This document shows, piece by piece, positions 16,204 to 24,806 of a stretch of 52,139 nucleotides of DNA (within the stretch, counting starts at the first letter, position 1; each line of letters opens with the position of its first letter). The DNA comes from Hymenobacter profundi. Its GTDB lineage: Bacteria > Bacteroidota > Bacteroidia > Cytophagales > Hymenobacteraceae. The notes beneath the pieces were generated by a model. The model did not search any database, was not told the origin of the DNA, and saw nothing but the letters and a program-made list of their open reading frames with translations. The stretch lies in contig NZ_JAHWGL010000024.1 of the NCBI RefSeq assembly GCF_019334315.1, positions 1 to 52,139 on the forward strand. Reading direction: 5' to 3'. The position numbers were made by a program, and so were the translations under genes.

Positions 16204-16267
16204 AAAACGCGGCAAGGCGCGGGGTCACTGGCATTTACTGCCGTGGCTCCGCGCCTTGCCGCGTTTT
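16204..16267. terminator. 19-bp perfect hairpin after mtaB
   Basis: The arms 16204-16222 and 16249-16267 (AAAACGCGGCAAGGCGCGG and its complement) pair perfectly around a 26-base loop that can fold again. The arm ends in GTTTTG on the plus strand. It probably ends mtaB transcription. Confidence 0.65.
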
Positions 16268-16373
16268 GTGTAGCAGAAGCAACGGTTTGTGTTGTATCAG
16301 CGCCGGGCCACACCCCGACCTTTGTCGCACATCGACCGTTAGAGGTCAGTACCCTACCCTATTTATTGTCTTT

Positions 16374-17423
16374 ATGAACCTTACTGATTTCCGCACCTTG
16401 GGCCGCTCCGGCCTGCTGGTTAGTCCGCTTACCTTGGGCACCATGACGTTTCGCACGCCGCGCTGGGGCTCCTCTGATGAGGTATCGCGGGCTATTTTTG
16501 ATGCGTATGTTGATGCCGGCGGCAACTCCATTGACACGGCTAATGTGTACGCCAAAGGCCGCAGCGAGGAGTTGGTAGGCAGCTACATAGCCGAACGCGG
16601 CCTGCGCGACCAGCTGGTAGTGGCCACCAAGTTCGCCTTCAACACCGCGCCCGGCAACCCACACGCCGGCGGCAACGGCCGCAAAAACATCTATCAGGCG
16701 CTGGAAGCCTCGCTGCGCCGCCTCCAAACCGACTATATTGATCTGTATTGGCTGCACGTATGGGATATGGTGACGCCCGTGGAGGAAGTGTTGCAAACGC
16801 TGGGCGACCTAGTGCGCGCCGGTAAAATCCGCTATTTCGGCTTTTCTGATGTTCCGGCGTGGTATGCCGCCAAAGCCGCCACGCTGGCGCAGACGCACGC
16901 CGTGCCCAGCCCCATCGCCATGCAACTGGAGTATTCACTCGTGGAGCGGCATATCGAACAGGAGCACATGCCCGCCGCCCACGAGTGTGGCTTGGGCGTT
17001 CTACCCTGGAGCCCGCTGGCAGCTGGCTTTCTGGCCGGCAAATACCAGCGCAACGACGCCGGCACGACCGGCGAAGGCCGACTAAGCGGCAGCAATCCGT
17101 TCGGCGATTCCAAGTTCACGGACCACAACTGGCGCGTGCTCGACGCTCTGCGGGCAGTGGCGGCGCAAGTTGGCCGGCCGCTGGCCCAGGTAGCGCTGGC
17201 TTGGGCCACGGCGCAACCCGGCATTACGTCGCTGATTCTGGGTGCCAGCAGGCAAGAACAGCTACACGACAACCTGGCTTCACTGGACATCATACTCACC
17301 CCCGACCAGCTCCGGCAGTTAAACGAAGCCAGCGCCCTACCCCCGGCCTTTCCCTACGGCATCTTCACGCCGACCGTAAACAAGAGCATTTTCGGCGGTA
17401 ATTCTGTGCAGGGTTGGCAGTAG
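16374..17423 (+). CDS. Aldo/keto reductase
   Basis: The 349-residue NADPH-dependent oxidoreductase has a TIM-barrel AKR fold. MNLTDFRTLGRSGLLVSPLTLGTMTF is the standard N-terminus. The catalytic Asp and Tyr are in NSIDTANVYAKGRSE, the Lys is in VVATKFAF, and the His in YWLHVWD. The NADP-binding C-terminal part includes ITSLILGASRQEQL. An upstream in-frame ATG at 16266 would add 36 residues of hairpin-derived sequence, so ATG 16374 is chosen. GACCTTTG at 16317-16324 is a weak -7 match. The substrate is not evident. The AraC-type gene at 17616 is convergent with it. Confidence 0.9.
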   Translation: MNLTDFRTLGRSGLLVSPLTLGTMTFRTPRWGSSDEVSRAIFDAYVDAGGNSIDTANVYAKGRSEELVGSYIAERGLRDQLVVATKFAFNTAPGNPHAGGNGRKNIYQALEASLRRLQTDYIDLYWLHVWDMVTPVEEVLQTLGDLVRAGKIRYFGFSDVPAWYAAKAATLAQTHAVPSPIAMQLEYSLVERHIEQEHMPAAHECGLGVLPWSPLAAGFLAGKYQRNDAGTTGEGRLSGSNPFGDSKFTDHNWRVLDALRAVAAQVGRPLAQVALAWATAQPGITSLILGASRQEQLHDNLASLDIILTPDQLRQLNEASALPPAFPYGIFTPTVNKSIFGGNSVQGWQ

Positions 17424-17470
17424 CTTTACCCTAATGTGTCACTGTTGCCATCATTAAGAAGCACGATGTA

Positions 17471-17546
17471 GAGACGCATACTTGCGTCTCATTGTTGAAC
17501 GTCAGCCGCTTGAATCGTTCAATGACGAGACGCAAGTATGCGTCTC
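17471..17546. repeat. Palindrome pair in the convergent gap
   Basis: GAGACGCATACTTGCGTCTC at 17471-17490 is itself a small hairpin, and its exact reverse complement stands at 17527-17546. The inner bases TTGAACG and CGTTCAA extend the pairing. The structure lies between the convergent aldo/keto reductase and AraC genes and is a candidate bidirectional terminator or a REP-like interspersed element. Confidence 0.65.
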
Positions 17547-17615
17547 GTCATCGTGCAGTAGTTAACTCAAACAGCCTCTTAGCCTCTGCACCACCTGAAC
17601 TGAATACTATCTACC

Positions 17616-18533
17616 CTACTGCACTGAAAACCGAAATTCAGCCGGCGTCAGGCCGGTTTTGCTTTTGAATAACCGACTGAAATACTGCGGATATTCGAAG
17701 CCCAACTGAAAAGCTGTTTCGTTGATAGTAAGGGAAGTGGATAGCAGCAGGCGCTTGGCTTTTTCGATCAGGGCCTGATGAATGTGCTGTTGGGTGCTCT
17801 GCCCCGTGAGGGTACGGAGCATGTCGCTAAGGTAGGCCGGCGACACGTGCAGCGCATCGGCGAAGTACTGCACGGTAGGCAACGGCTGTTCGCCGTCGTC
17901 TTGGGCAAAGTAGGCGGTCAGCAACTCCTCGAAGCGGCTGAGCAGGTCGTGCTCGGCGGTGCGGCGGGTAAGGAACTGCCGGTGGTAGAAGCGGTTGGCG
18001 TAGCTCAGCAGCACATCAAGCTGCGACACCAGCACATCCTGACTAAAGGCGTCGATGGGCTGTTCGCATTCTCGCCGTATCCCGTCAATCAACCCGGCCA
18101 ACGCGCTTTCCTCGTGGGCCGCAAGGTGCAGGGCCTCATGCACCTGGTAGGAAAAAAAGCCGTAGCCGGTGATTTTCTTTCCCAATGGATACTTCGCCAA
18201 CAAATCAGGGTGAAAAACCAGCATCCAGCCGCTCAGCGCCGAAATATCCAAACCGTCGTTGCCTTCGCAGAGCTGGCCGGGCGCATAGAACCCCAGCACC
18301 CCGTTGCTGAAATCGTAGCTCTGCCGGCCGTATTGCATCTGACCACGCAGGTCTTTCTTTAGGGCAATGATGTAGAGCTGCCGCAACGCCGGCGTAGTAG
18401 GCGGCGTGAGGTGGCGCGTTTTCTCCAAGTCGATTACCGTCAATAACGGGTGCACCGGCTCGGGAAACCCAAAGTGTCGCGTAAAGTCGGATACGGACGC
18501 CAGCAACTGAAATTCTCTAGCGGTAGGTTTCAT
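17616..18533 (-). CDS. AraC-family transcriptional regulator
   Basis: The 305-residue regulator has a cupin-like sensor domain in its first half and two helix-turn-helix motifs at the C-terminus. The second half contains VQYFADALHVSPAYLSDMLR and then INETAFQLGFEYPQYFSRLF, KSKTGLTPAEFR, the AraC signature. The start MKPTAREFQLL at 18533 is chosen over an in-frame ATG at 18722, whose 63 extra residues show no domain. The upstream neighbour in the same direction is an aldo/keto reductase (18723-19718); regulators of this type commonly control adjacent AKR genes, so that gene is the likely target. This is inference. Confidence 0.88.
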   Translation of the reverse strand: MKPTAREFQLLASVSDFTRHFGFPEPVHPLLTVIDLEKTRHLTPPTTPALRQLYIIALKKDLRGQMQYGRQSYDFSNGVLGFYAPGQLCEGNDGLDISALSGWMLVFHPDLLAKYPLGKKITGYGFFSYQVHEALHLAAHEESALAGLIDGIRRECEQPIDAFSQDVLVSQLDVLLSYANRFYHRQFLTRRTAEHDLLSRFEELLTAYFAQDDGEQPLPTVQYFADALHVSPAYLSDMLRTLTGQSTQQHIHQALIEKAKRLLLSTSLTINETAFQLGFEYPQYFSRLFKSKTGLTPAEFRFSVQ

Positions 18534-18722
18534 GGGGCAGATAAATGTAGAATCTGTGGACTGAGTTACCCAGCACTGCTCACCGAGAAAGAATGCTGGA
18601 GTCAGGCAACGTAGAAAGGCACTCGTTGGCATCTCTACCAAACTGGAAGCTGCGTTGGCACTACTAAAATGCCAACGCAGCTGCAATGTTTTCCAGGCTG
18701 GGCGTACTGCCCATTGTTTCAC

Positions 18723-19718
18723 TTATAGCCCTTCGGGGTAGGCCGCGCCGGCTGCACTACCCACCGGCATAATGGCTTCTATCTCGGCTAATTCATGCTG
18801 GGTTAGCTCGATGCTGGCGGCGGCCACGTTTTGTTCCAAGTACTTGCGGCGCTTGGTGCCCGGAATCACTACTACATCTTGGGCCAGCACCCAAGCCAAG
18901 GCGAGTTGCGCAGCCGTGACGCCTTTTGCCTGAGCCAAAGCTTGCAGCTTCTCTACCAACTCCAGGTTTTTGTAGAAGTTTTCACCCTGATAGCGCGGGA
19001 AGAAACGGCGCGAGTCGTTGGGCTCGAAGTCGTCGGGCGTTTTGATATCGCCGGACAAAAAGCCCCTACCCAATGGCGAGTAGGCCACAAAGCCAATGCC
19101 CAGTTCGCGCGCCGCCTGCAACGTGCCCTTTTCTTCTACTCCACGGTCGAAGAGCGAATATTCCGTTTCCAGCGCCGAAATAGGGTGCACTTGGTGCGCT
19201 CGGCGCAGAATGTCGGCGTCTACCTCGCTTAGCCCCAGGTAGCGCACCTTGCCTTCCTCTACCAGCCGGCTCATAGCGCCTACGGTATCCTCAATGGGCG
19301 TATTCGGGTCGAGGCGGTGCAAGTAGTAGAGGTCCACGTAGTCGGTGCCCAAGTTGCGCAAGGAGCGTTCAATGGACTTGCGCACGTATTCGGGGCGGCC
19401 GTTATAGCCGCCAGTCCAGTTCTCCTGATCGTCTACCTCGAAACCGAACTTCGTGGCGACGATATACTTATCGCGCTGGCCAGCCAGGACTTTGCTGATC
19501 AGCCGTTCGTTGAGCATGGGACCGTATAAGTCGGCGGTGTCTAGCATGTTTACGCCCAGCTCCAGGGCGCGGTGCAGGGTTGCCAGGCTTTCCTGCTCAT
19601 CGGCTTCGCCGTATACGCTCATGCCGTTGATGCCACCCGTCATGCCCATGCAGCCCAACCCTTCGACGGGCACTTCCAACCCCTGGCTACCCAGGGCTAC
19701 TCGTTTGATACTGCTCAT
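18723..19718 (-). CDS. Aldo/keto reductase
   Basis: The 331-residue AKR is of the same fold as the gene at 16374 but a different subfamily. MSSIKRVALGSQGLEVPVEG starts the barrel. Catalytic residues appear in NMLDTADLYGP (Asp, Tyr), VATKFGF (Lys) and LYYLHRLDP (His). VVVIPGTKRRKYLEQNV is the nucleotide-binding loop. It probably reduces small aldehydes or quinone-like compounds with NADPH. The AraC-type gene follows in the same direction after a gap of about 190 bases. Confidence 0.92.
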   Translation of the reverse strand: MSSIKRVALGSQGLEVPVEGLGCMGMTGGINGMSVYGEADEQESLATLHRALELGVNMLDTADLYGPMLNERLISKVLAGQRDKYIVATKFGFEVDDQENWTGGYNGRPEYVRKSIERSLRNLGTDYVDLYYLHRLDPNTPIEDTVGAMSRLVEEGKVRYLGLSEVDADILRRAHQVHPISALETEYSLFDRGVEEKGTLQAARELGIGFVAYSPLGRGFLSGDIKTPDDFEPNDSRRFFPRYQGENFYKNLELVEKLQALAQAKGVTAAQLALAWVLAQDVVVIPGTKRRKYLEQNVAAASIELTQHELAEIEAIMPVGSAAGAAYPEGL

Positions 19719-19840
19719 GATGTTATACCTAAATGTTGAACTATCTTTTTGCTCTACAAAGGTCTGGCATCTACTAAGCGTTGAGTGTATACAAACTGCG
19801 GAGAATGCTACACAAAACGCAGCAGCATAGTACAGTTCAT

Positions 19841-19868
19841 AAAAAAAGCACCGGTAGGTACCGGTGCT
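19841..19868 (-). terminator. Terminator of the XRE-like gene
   Basis: AGCACCGGTA (19847-19856) pairs with TACCGGTGCT (19859-19868). Read on the minus strand the stem is followed by a run of T's (A's at 19841-19847). It lies 27 bases past the stop of the minus-strand gene. Confidence 0.85.
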
Positions 19869-19895
19869 TCTTAGTTGATTAAGTGGGTAGCAATC

Positions 19896-20549
19896 CTAGC
19901 TGAGCTGCCGCTGCATCAGTTCCATCATTTGTTGCATCATGCGCTGCTGCTCCTGTAAATGCTGATTGCGCATCTCGGCCATAGCCAACTGATGCGCCAT
20001 TTGCTGCGTGTAAAGGGCCGTTTGCCAGCTTGCATCGGAAGCGGCAGGAGCAGCCGGCATAGCAGCCGGAGCAGCTACAACGGGCGCTGGCGCTGGGGGT
20101 AAAGAAGCAATTGGCGGCGTCGGGGCGGGCGCTACTGGCTCAGGCGCTGCTGGTGCTGGAGCAGGCGCTTGCACTATCGGCTCGGGGGCCACTGGGGCAG
20201 GCGCCGGTGTTGGTGTGGCCGCTACGGGTGTTGGCGCGGGTAATTCTTCTACGGGTGCCGGTGCGGTAGCAGCTACCGGAGGAGTAGCCACAAGCTGCGC
20301 TGCTTCGGCGGGAGCCACAGTGGTGGCAAACATAGTCCCTTCTCCTTGCATCAACCAATCTTTCGATACCGCTGGGTACGTCTCAAATATTTTACACAAA
20401 AGGTCAAATCCCGGCTTATTTCGCTCGTCTACAAGGTGTTGAATCACCGTTGCCGTTTTATCCAAAGACATAGCAAAGGCATTTTTGGAAATACCCAATT
20501 GTCCTATCAACTGGCTAATTCGTTGTCCTACCGTGCTATTTGTGGCCAT
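19896..20549 (-). CDS. XRE-like HTH protein with Pro/Ala-rich tail
   Basis: The 217-residue protein starts MATNSTVGQRISQLIGQLG at 20549; 21 further upstream residues are possible but would lie over the promoter. Residues 5-65 resemble an XRE/Cro helix-turn-helix (GISKNAFAMSLDKTATVIQH) followed by GFDLLCKIFETYPAVSKDWL and GEGTMF, a pattern common in Bacteroidota phage-repressor-like proteins. Residues 75-170 are a low-complexity run of Pro, Ala and Val repeats. The C-terminus is a Met/Gln-rich probable coiled coil (EQQRMMQQMMELMQRQL). There is no peptidase or other catalytic domain. DNA binding is likely; the purpose of the long flexible linker is unknown. Confidence 0.75.
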   Translation of the reverse strand: MATNSTVGQRISQLIGQLGISKNAFAMSLDKTATVIQHLVDERNKPGFDLLCKIFETYPAVSKDWLMQGEGTMFATTVAPAEAAQLVATPPVAATAPAPVEELPAPTPVAATPTPAPAPVAPEPIVQAPAPAPAAPEPVAPAPTPPIASLPPAPAPVVAAPAAMPAAPAASDASWQTALYTQQMAHQLAMAEMRNQHLQEQQRMMQQMMELMQRQLS

Positions 20550-20572
20550 ATACGCTACATTCTGTGAAAGCA

Positions 20573-20580
20573 CAAATATA
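20573..20580 (-). promoter_or_regulatory. -7 box TATATTTG of the XRE-like gene
   Basis: On the minus strand TATATTTG fits TAnnTTTG and lies 23 bases before the ATG at 20549. No convincing -33 partner was found. Confidence 0.5.
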
Positions 20581-20624
20581 TACATGTTTTTACATATCCA
20601 TAATAACAACATTTGTATAATAGT

Positions 20625-20730
20625 ATTTCACACGAAGATAGAGAAGCTGAAAAAGGGAGGTGAAAGAGTATCGCCGAACGATTGAACTCCTTTCACCTCC
20701 CTTTTCAGCTCCTCTATCTTCGTGTGAAAT
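20625..20730. repeat. About 41-bp inverted repeat between divergent units
   Basis: The arms begin ATTTCACACGAAGATAGAG at 20625 and end with its complement at 20730. Pairing continues through AGCTGAAAA(A)GGGAGGTGAAAG with one mismatch and one extra A, leaving a loop of about 22 bases. It lies between the upstream region of the XRE-like gene and the stop of the FtsX-type permease gene. A terminator role for the permease gene is possible, but the arm is far longer than needed. Confidence 0.75.
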
Positions 20731-20747
20731 CGGAATAGAGTAAGAAC

Positions 20748-21986
20748 CTACTCGTAGCGAAGCGACTCGATGGGGTCGAGCTTGGCGGCTTTGCTGGCGG
20801 GATAGTAGCCCGAGGCCAGCCCGACACTCACGCAGATAAGCAGGCCTAGCATAATCCAGACCCAGGGCACCAGGAAACCGCCACCACCCACAAACAGCAT
20901 TACGCCGTTGCCCATGGCCACGCCCAGCGCTACGCCCAAGGCACCTCCCAGCAGGCAAATCACAATGGCTTCCATTAGAAACTGTTGCCGAATCTGGCGG
21001 GAGGTAGCGCCCAAGGCCTTACGGATACCAATTTCACGAGTGCGCTCCGTCACAGATACCATCATGATATTCATGAGGGCAATGCTGGCGCCGAGCAGCG
21101 TGATGAATCCTACCAGAAAGCCCCCGATACGGATATTACCCGACAGCTCATCCAGCTTGGCAGCCAGCGAGTCGCTGCGCTCTATCTCAAAGGAATCGGG
21201 CTGGCCCAGGGCGTCGTGGCGCACGGCGCGCATGGAGCCGGTAGCCAGGCCGGTGAGGTAGGTGAGGTTATTGGGGTCAGGGGTAGCGGTTTTGATTTCG
21301 TAGTTCAGGGCCTGCTGACGGGGCATCTGGTTGCCGGTTTCTAGCGGAATCAGCACGGTGCGGTCGGCGCCACCGCCGCCCATGGTGCTGCCGCTTTTTT
21401 CCAGCTGGCCTACCACCAGAAAGCGGCGCCCCATCAGGTACACATACTCCCCTATCGGGCTCTGGCTTGGGAACAGCTTATCCTTGATTTCCTGGCCTAC
21501 AATGGCCACGTTGGCGCCGCTTTCCAGTTCAGATGCCGAGAAGCTGCGGCCTGCCAGTAGGTTGTAGCTCTGAATCAACAGGTAGTTATCGTCGCCGGCC
21601 ACTACGCGCATGTTGGGGTTGGTTTTCTCGCTACCCGCCTTCACCTCTACTGCTCCCGAAATAAAGGCCGAGATGCCCACCCGGCCTTCGTCGCCGATCT
21701 GCTGCTTGTACTGCCGGGCCTGCAAATAGGTGATAACCGGGTAGACTTTTTCCTGCACACCCCCACGTCGGGAGCGATTATTATATCCTTTAGCACTGAT
21801 TTCGAATGAGTTGGCTCCCAGACTAGCAAACGTCTGGCTCAGCGAGAACTTCATGGCGTCAATAGCCGTCAGAATACCAACCAGCGCCATAATGCCGATG
21901 CTCACGATGAGGGCCGTGAGGATGGTACGCAGCAGATTGCTCCGGATGGAACGGAACGCCTCCTTTATGTTTTCTAAAAAGTCCAT
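20748..21986 (-). CDS. MacB/FtsX-type ABC transporter permease
   Basis: This inner-membrane permease has about 412 residues from MDFLENIKEAFRSIRSNLLR at 21986; the frame extends upstream but that ATG gives the family N-terminus. TM1 is LTALIVSIGIMALVGIL. A large periplasmic MacB_PCD domain contains VAIVGQEIKDKLF and PIGEYVYLMGRRFLVVG. The FtsX domain has three membrane helices, with SVTERTREIGIRKALGA as the coupling motif between TM2 and TM3. An ATPase partner is not adjacent. Relatives export lipoproteins, peptides or macrolides. Confidence 0.9.
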   Translation of the reverse strand: MDFLENIKEAFRSIRSNLLRTILTALIVSIGIMALVGILTAIDAMKFSLSQTFASLGANSFEISAKGYNNRSRRGGVQEKVYPVITYLQARQYKQQIGDEGRVGISAFISGAVEVKAGSEKTNPNMRVVAGDDNYLLIQSYNLLAGRSFSASELESGANVAIVGQEIKDKLFPSQSPIGEYVYLMGRRFLVVGQLEKSGSTMGGGGADRTVLIPLETGNQMPRQQALNYEIKTATPDPNNLTYLTGLATGSMRAVRHDALGQPDSFEIERSDSLAAKLDELSGNIRIGGFLVGFITLLGASIALMNIMMVSVTERTREIGIRKALGATSRQIRQQFLMEAIVICLLGGALGVALGVAMGNGVMLFVGGGGFLVPWVWIMLGLLICVSVGLASGYYPASKAAKLDPIESLRYE

Positions 21987-22003
21987 GGCAAAACGTGGTG
22001 CAC

Positions 22004-22026
22004 CTACCCGGCAACGAGCCGGGTAG
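22004..22026. repeat. 9-bp hairpin upstream of the permease start
   Basis: CTACCCGGC and GCCGGGTAG flank a 5-base loop, 18 bases before the ATG at 21986 of the minus-strand permease gene. It would fold in the leader if transcription starts upstream; a regulatory role is only a possibility. Confidence 0.4.
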
Positions 22027-22209
22027 TGGGTAGTGCAAGGTAGGCGCTTTCGGCACAACTCCCGCCCCGTTTCGCTACATTTGTTTAGATGCGATATGAG
22101 TTGTTGACGAGGCCAATAAGCCGGGCAACCGGCATAGTACACGGGCTTTTATCTCGTTTTCCGGACTGAGCACGTTGTTCTTCTTTCGCGGTTTTTAGTT
22201 GCTTATTCT

Positions 22210-23487
22210 ATGTTGTCGAAGCGTTTACTTTCTCTCCTGCTGCTGGCTGTCCTCTGGGTAGGCGCACCCGTTGCGGCTTGGGCCAACCACATTCTCATTC
22301 CGATGGATGAGGCGCAGAAAGAGCACCTGAAGGCCTACGGCATTGCCTATTGGCTGCTGGGCAAGCAGGTGGAAGTGGACTGGCTCCTGAACTACCGGGG
22401 CGGGGCCTTTGCCTTCGACGCGGTGGCCGGCGCCGAAAACGAGCTGGCCGTGCGGGGCGTCACGTACCAGGTGATTTCGGAGGCGCAGTACACCGGCGTA
22501 CTCAGCCAGATTGCCGACCCCAACGCCAACATGGACATCATGAAGCTGGAGAAGGTGCCCAAAATTGCGGTGTATACGCCCAAAGGCAAGCAGCCCTGGG
22601 ACGACGCCGTGACGCTGGTGCTGGCTTACGCCGAGATTCCCTACACCCAGATTTACGACGACGAAGTGCTGCGCGGCGACCTGCCTAAGTACGACTGGCT
22701 ACACATCCACCACGAAGACTTTACGGGCGAGTACGGCAAATTCTACCGCAACTACCGCTTCCGGCCCTGGTATCAGCAGCAGCAGCGCGACTCCGAAGCC
22801 GCGGCCAAGCGCAACGGCTTTGCCAAGGTGAGCGAGATGAAGGGCGCCGTGGTAACCAAAATGCAGGCCTTTATTGCGGGCGGCGGCTTCATGTTTGCCA
22901 TGTGCGGCGCCACCGACACCTACGATATTGCCCTGGCCGGTCTGGGGGTAGACATGGTAGACGCTATGTACGACGGCGACCCACCCGATCCGCAGGCCCA
23001 AAGCAAGCTCAACTTCAACCGCACGCTGGCCTTCCAGAATTTCCAGATTGTGCGCGACCCGTACGAGTACGAATTCTCCACCATCGACATGCAGCCCGCC
23101 GAGCGGGGCGTGTACGAGGGCAACGACTACTTCCAGCTGTTCACGTTCTCGGCCAAGTACGACCCCGTGCCCACCATGCTCACCCAGGACCATGAGAAGG
23201 TGATAAAAGGCTTTATGGGCCAGACCACGGCTTTCCGCAAGTCGCTCATCAAGCCCGATGTAGTAGTAATGGGCGAAAACAAGGCTTCCGGCGAAGTGCG
23301 CTACATGCACGGCACCCTGGGCAAAGGCACCTGGACGTTCTACGGCGGCCACGACCCCGAAGACTACCAGCACATGGTAGAAGAAGAACCCACCGACCTC
23401 GCATTACATCCCAATTCCCCCGGCTACCGCCTAATTCTCAACAACGTGCTGTTCCCGGCCGCAAAGAAAAAGAAGCAGAAGACCTAA
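22210..23487 (+). CDS. Exported Bacteroidota protein usually labelled asparagine synthetase B
   Basis: The 425-residue protein has a signal peptide (LLSLLLLAVLWVGAPVAAWA). The mature part begins NHILIPMDEAQKEHLKAYGI and contains VEVDWLLNYRGG, KIAVYTPKGKQPWDDAV and YDWLHIHHEDFTGEYG. Proteins like this carry the database label asparagine synthetase B, but neither the glutamine amidotransferase N-terminus nor the ATP-pyrophosphatase signature of that enzyme is present. The middle resembles GATase1/BPL_N-like folds, with GGGFMFAMCGATDTYDIAL in the place of the nucleophile elbow and a Cys in MCGA. It probably acts outside the cytoplasm. A hairpin ends the gene. Enzymatic role is unknown. Confidence 0.7.
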   Translation: MLSKRLLSLLLLAVLWVGAPVAAWANHILIPMDEAQKEHLKAYGIAYWLLGKQVEVDWLLNYRGGAFAFDAVAGAENELAVRGVTYQVISEAQYTGVLSQIADPNANMDIMKLEKVPKIAVYTPKGKQPWDDAVTLVLAYAEIPYTQIYDDEVLRGDLPKYDWLHIHHEDFTGEYGKFYRNYRFRPWYQQQQRDSEAAAKRNGFAKVSEMKGAVVTKMQAFIAGGGFMFAMCGATDTYDIALAGLGVDMVDAMYDGDPPDPQAQSKLNFNRTLAFQNFQIVRDPYEYEFSTIDMQPAERGVYEGNDYFQLFTFSAKYDPVPTMLTQDHEKVIKGFMGQTTAFRKSLIKPDVVVMGENKASGEVRYMHGTLGKGTWTFYGGHDPEDYQHMVEEEPTDLALHPNSPGYRLILNNVLFPAAKKKKQKT

Positions 23488-23488
23488 T

Positions 23489-23532
23489 AACAGTACTGTC
23501 ATCCTTCGCAAGCTTAGGATGACAGTACTGTT
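23489..23532. repeat. 17-bp perfect hairpin
   Basis: AACAGTACTGTCATCCT (23489-23505) pairs exactly with 23516-23532 over a 10-base loop. It starts one base after the stop of the preceding gene and is a likely terminator; the GTCATCCT core is shared with the larger hairpin family. Confidence 0.65.
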
Positions 23533-23580
23533 ATATTCGCCTTGACTTTCTTTGCCCTACCTCCAAAACCCTTCAACCCT

Positions 23581-24678
23581 ATGACCAGCCGGCGAAATTT
23601 CGTTAAAAACAGCGTAGTAGCGGGCCTTTCAGCCACCTTATTGCCCAGCGTGGCCACCGCTGCCGTGCCCGCAGTCGCTCCCAAAACCCGTTGGAAACAT
23701 TGGGTATGGACCAATCCCGACGCCAAAGACACCGAGCAGCAACTGGCTGAGCGCTACCGCAAGTATTACGAAGCAGGCGTACGCGGCATCTTTTTCGAGG
23801 CCGACAGCGAAAAGCACTGCCGCGCCGCTAAAGCCCAGAAGCTGGAGGCCCATCGCTGGATTTGGACCATGAACCGCGGCGAAAAGTCCTTGCTGCAAGC
23901 CCACCCCGAGTGGTACGCCGTGAGCCGCACGGGCAAGTCCTGCGCTACCCACCCGCCCTATGTAGACTACTACCGCTGGCTGTGCCCCTCGCGCGAGGAG
24001 GTGAAAAAGTACCTCGAAGACGACTACGCTGCCGCTCTCAAAAAGGACTACGTGGACGGCGTGCACCTCGATTACGTACGGTTCTGCGACGTAATCCTCC
24101 CCGTGAATCTGTGGGACAAGTACAACATTGTGCAGACCAGCGAGTTGCCGGAGTACGATTTCTGCTACTGCTCGGTCTGCAAAGCCGCCTATAAGGCCGA
24201 GCACGGCATTGATATCGACACGGTGCAGTACCCGGAGGCTAGCCCCTCGTGGCGCCTGTTTCGCTACCAGCGTGTGAACCGGGTGGTAGAGCGACTGATG
24301 AAGGTGGCCCAGCAATACAAGAAGCCCATGACGGCCGCCGTGTTCCCTACCCCCGATATTGCTCACCGCAACGTGAAGCAGGACTGGGTGAACTGGAACA
24401 TCAGCGGCGTGTGCCCCATGATCTACCACGGTTTCTACAAGGAAAACGTGGCCTGGATTGGGCAGGCCGTGGCTGAAGGCGTGCAGGCCCTAAACGGAAA
24501 ATTTCCACTGTACGCCGGCCTATTTCTACCCGATTTCAAAAATAATCAGGAAGTACAGCAAGGCATTACCAACGCGCTTCGCAACGGCGCGGCCGGCGTA
24601 TCGTTGTTCGGCGACGTGTCGGATGGGGCGTTGCTGGCGCTGAAAACAGCTTCGGCGCAGGTAAACACAGCGCAGTAG
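23581..24678 (+). CDS. Tat-exported family-10-like glycoside hydrolase
   Basis: The protein has 365 residues from MTSRRNFVKNSVVAGLSATL, a twin-arginine signal (SRRNF) with a hydrophobic stretch and a likely cleavage after VATA. In-frame codons upstream to 23542 look non-coding. The catalytic barrel contains GVRGIFFEADSEKHC, HRWIWTMNRGE, WYAVSRTGKS, and DYVDGVHLDYVRFCDV with the conserved Asp and Arg of GHL10/DUF187-like hydrolases. CYCSVC adds a Cys pair. It probably cleaves a sugar polymer in the periplasm or outside. The substrate is unknown. It may work with the gene before it, since the two are adjacent and both exported. Confidence 0.75.
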   Translation: MTSRRNFVKNSVVAGLSATLLPSVATAAVPAVAPKTRWKHWVWTNPDAKDTEQQLAERYRKYYEAGVRGIFFEADSEKHCRAAKAQKLEAHRWIWTMNRGEKSLLQAHPEWYAVSRTGKSCATHPPYVDYYRWLCPSREEVKKYLEDDYAAALKKDYVDGVHLDYVRFCDVILPVNLWDKYNIVQTSELPEYDFCYCSVCKAAYKAEHGIDIDTVQYPEASPSWRLFRYQRVNRVVERLMKVAQQYKKPMTAAVFPTPDIAHRNVKQDWVNWNISGVCPMIYHGFYKENVAWIGQAVAEGVQALNGKFPLYAGLFLPDFKNNQEVQQGITNALRNGAAGVSLFGDVSDGALLALKTASAQVNTAQ

Positions 24679-24707
24679 CGTTTTCTTTGCTTTATAGACA
24701 AGAAAAA

Positions 24708-24793
24708 GCCGTCATGCTGAGCGGAGTCGAAGCATCTCTACCGTGAGTGATTACTACCAGTAGAGATGCTTCGACTCCGCTCAGCATGACGGC
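24708..24793. repeat. 34-bp perfect hairpin, GTCATGCTGAGC family
   Basis: The left arm 24708-24741 starts GCCGTCATGCTGAGCGGAGT. The right arm 24760-24793 is its exact complement, with an 18-base loop between. It sits in the gap between convergent genes and belongs to the same family as the hairpins at 42707 and 44224. Confidence 0.8.
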
Positions 24794-24806
24794 CTTTCAA
24801 AGTAGC

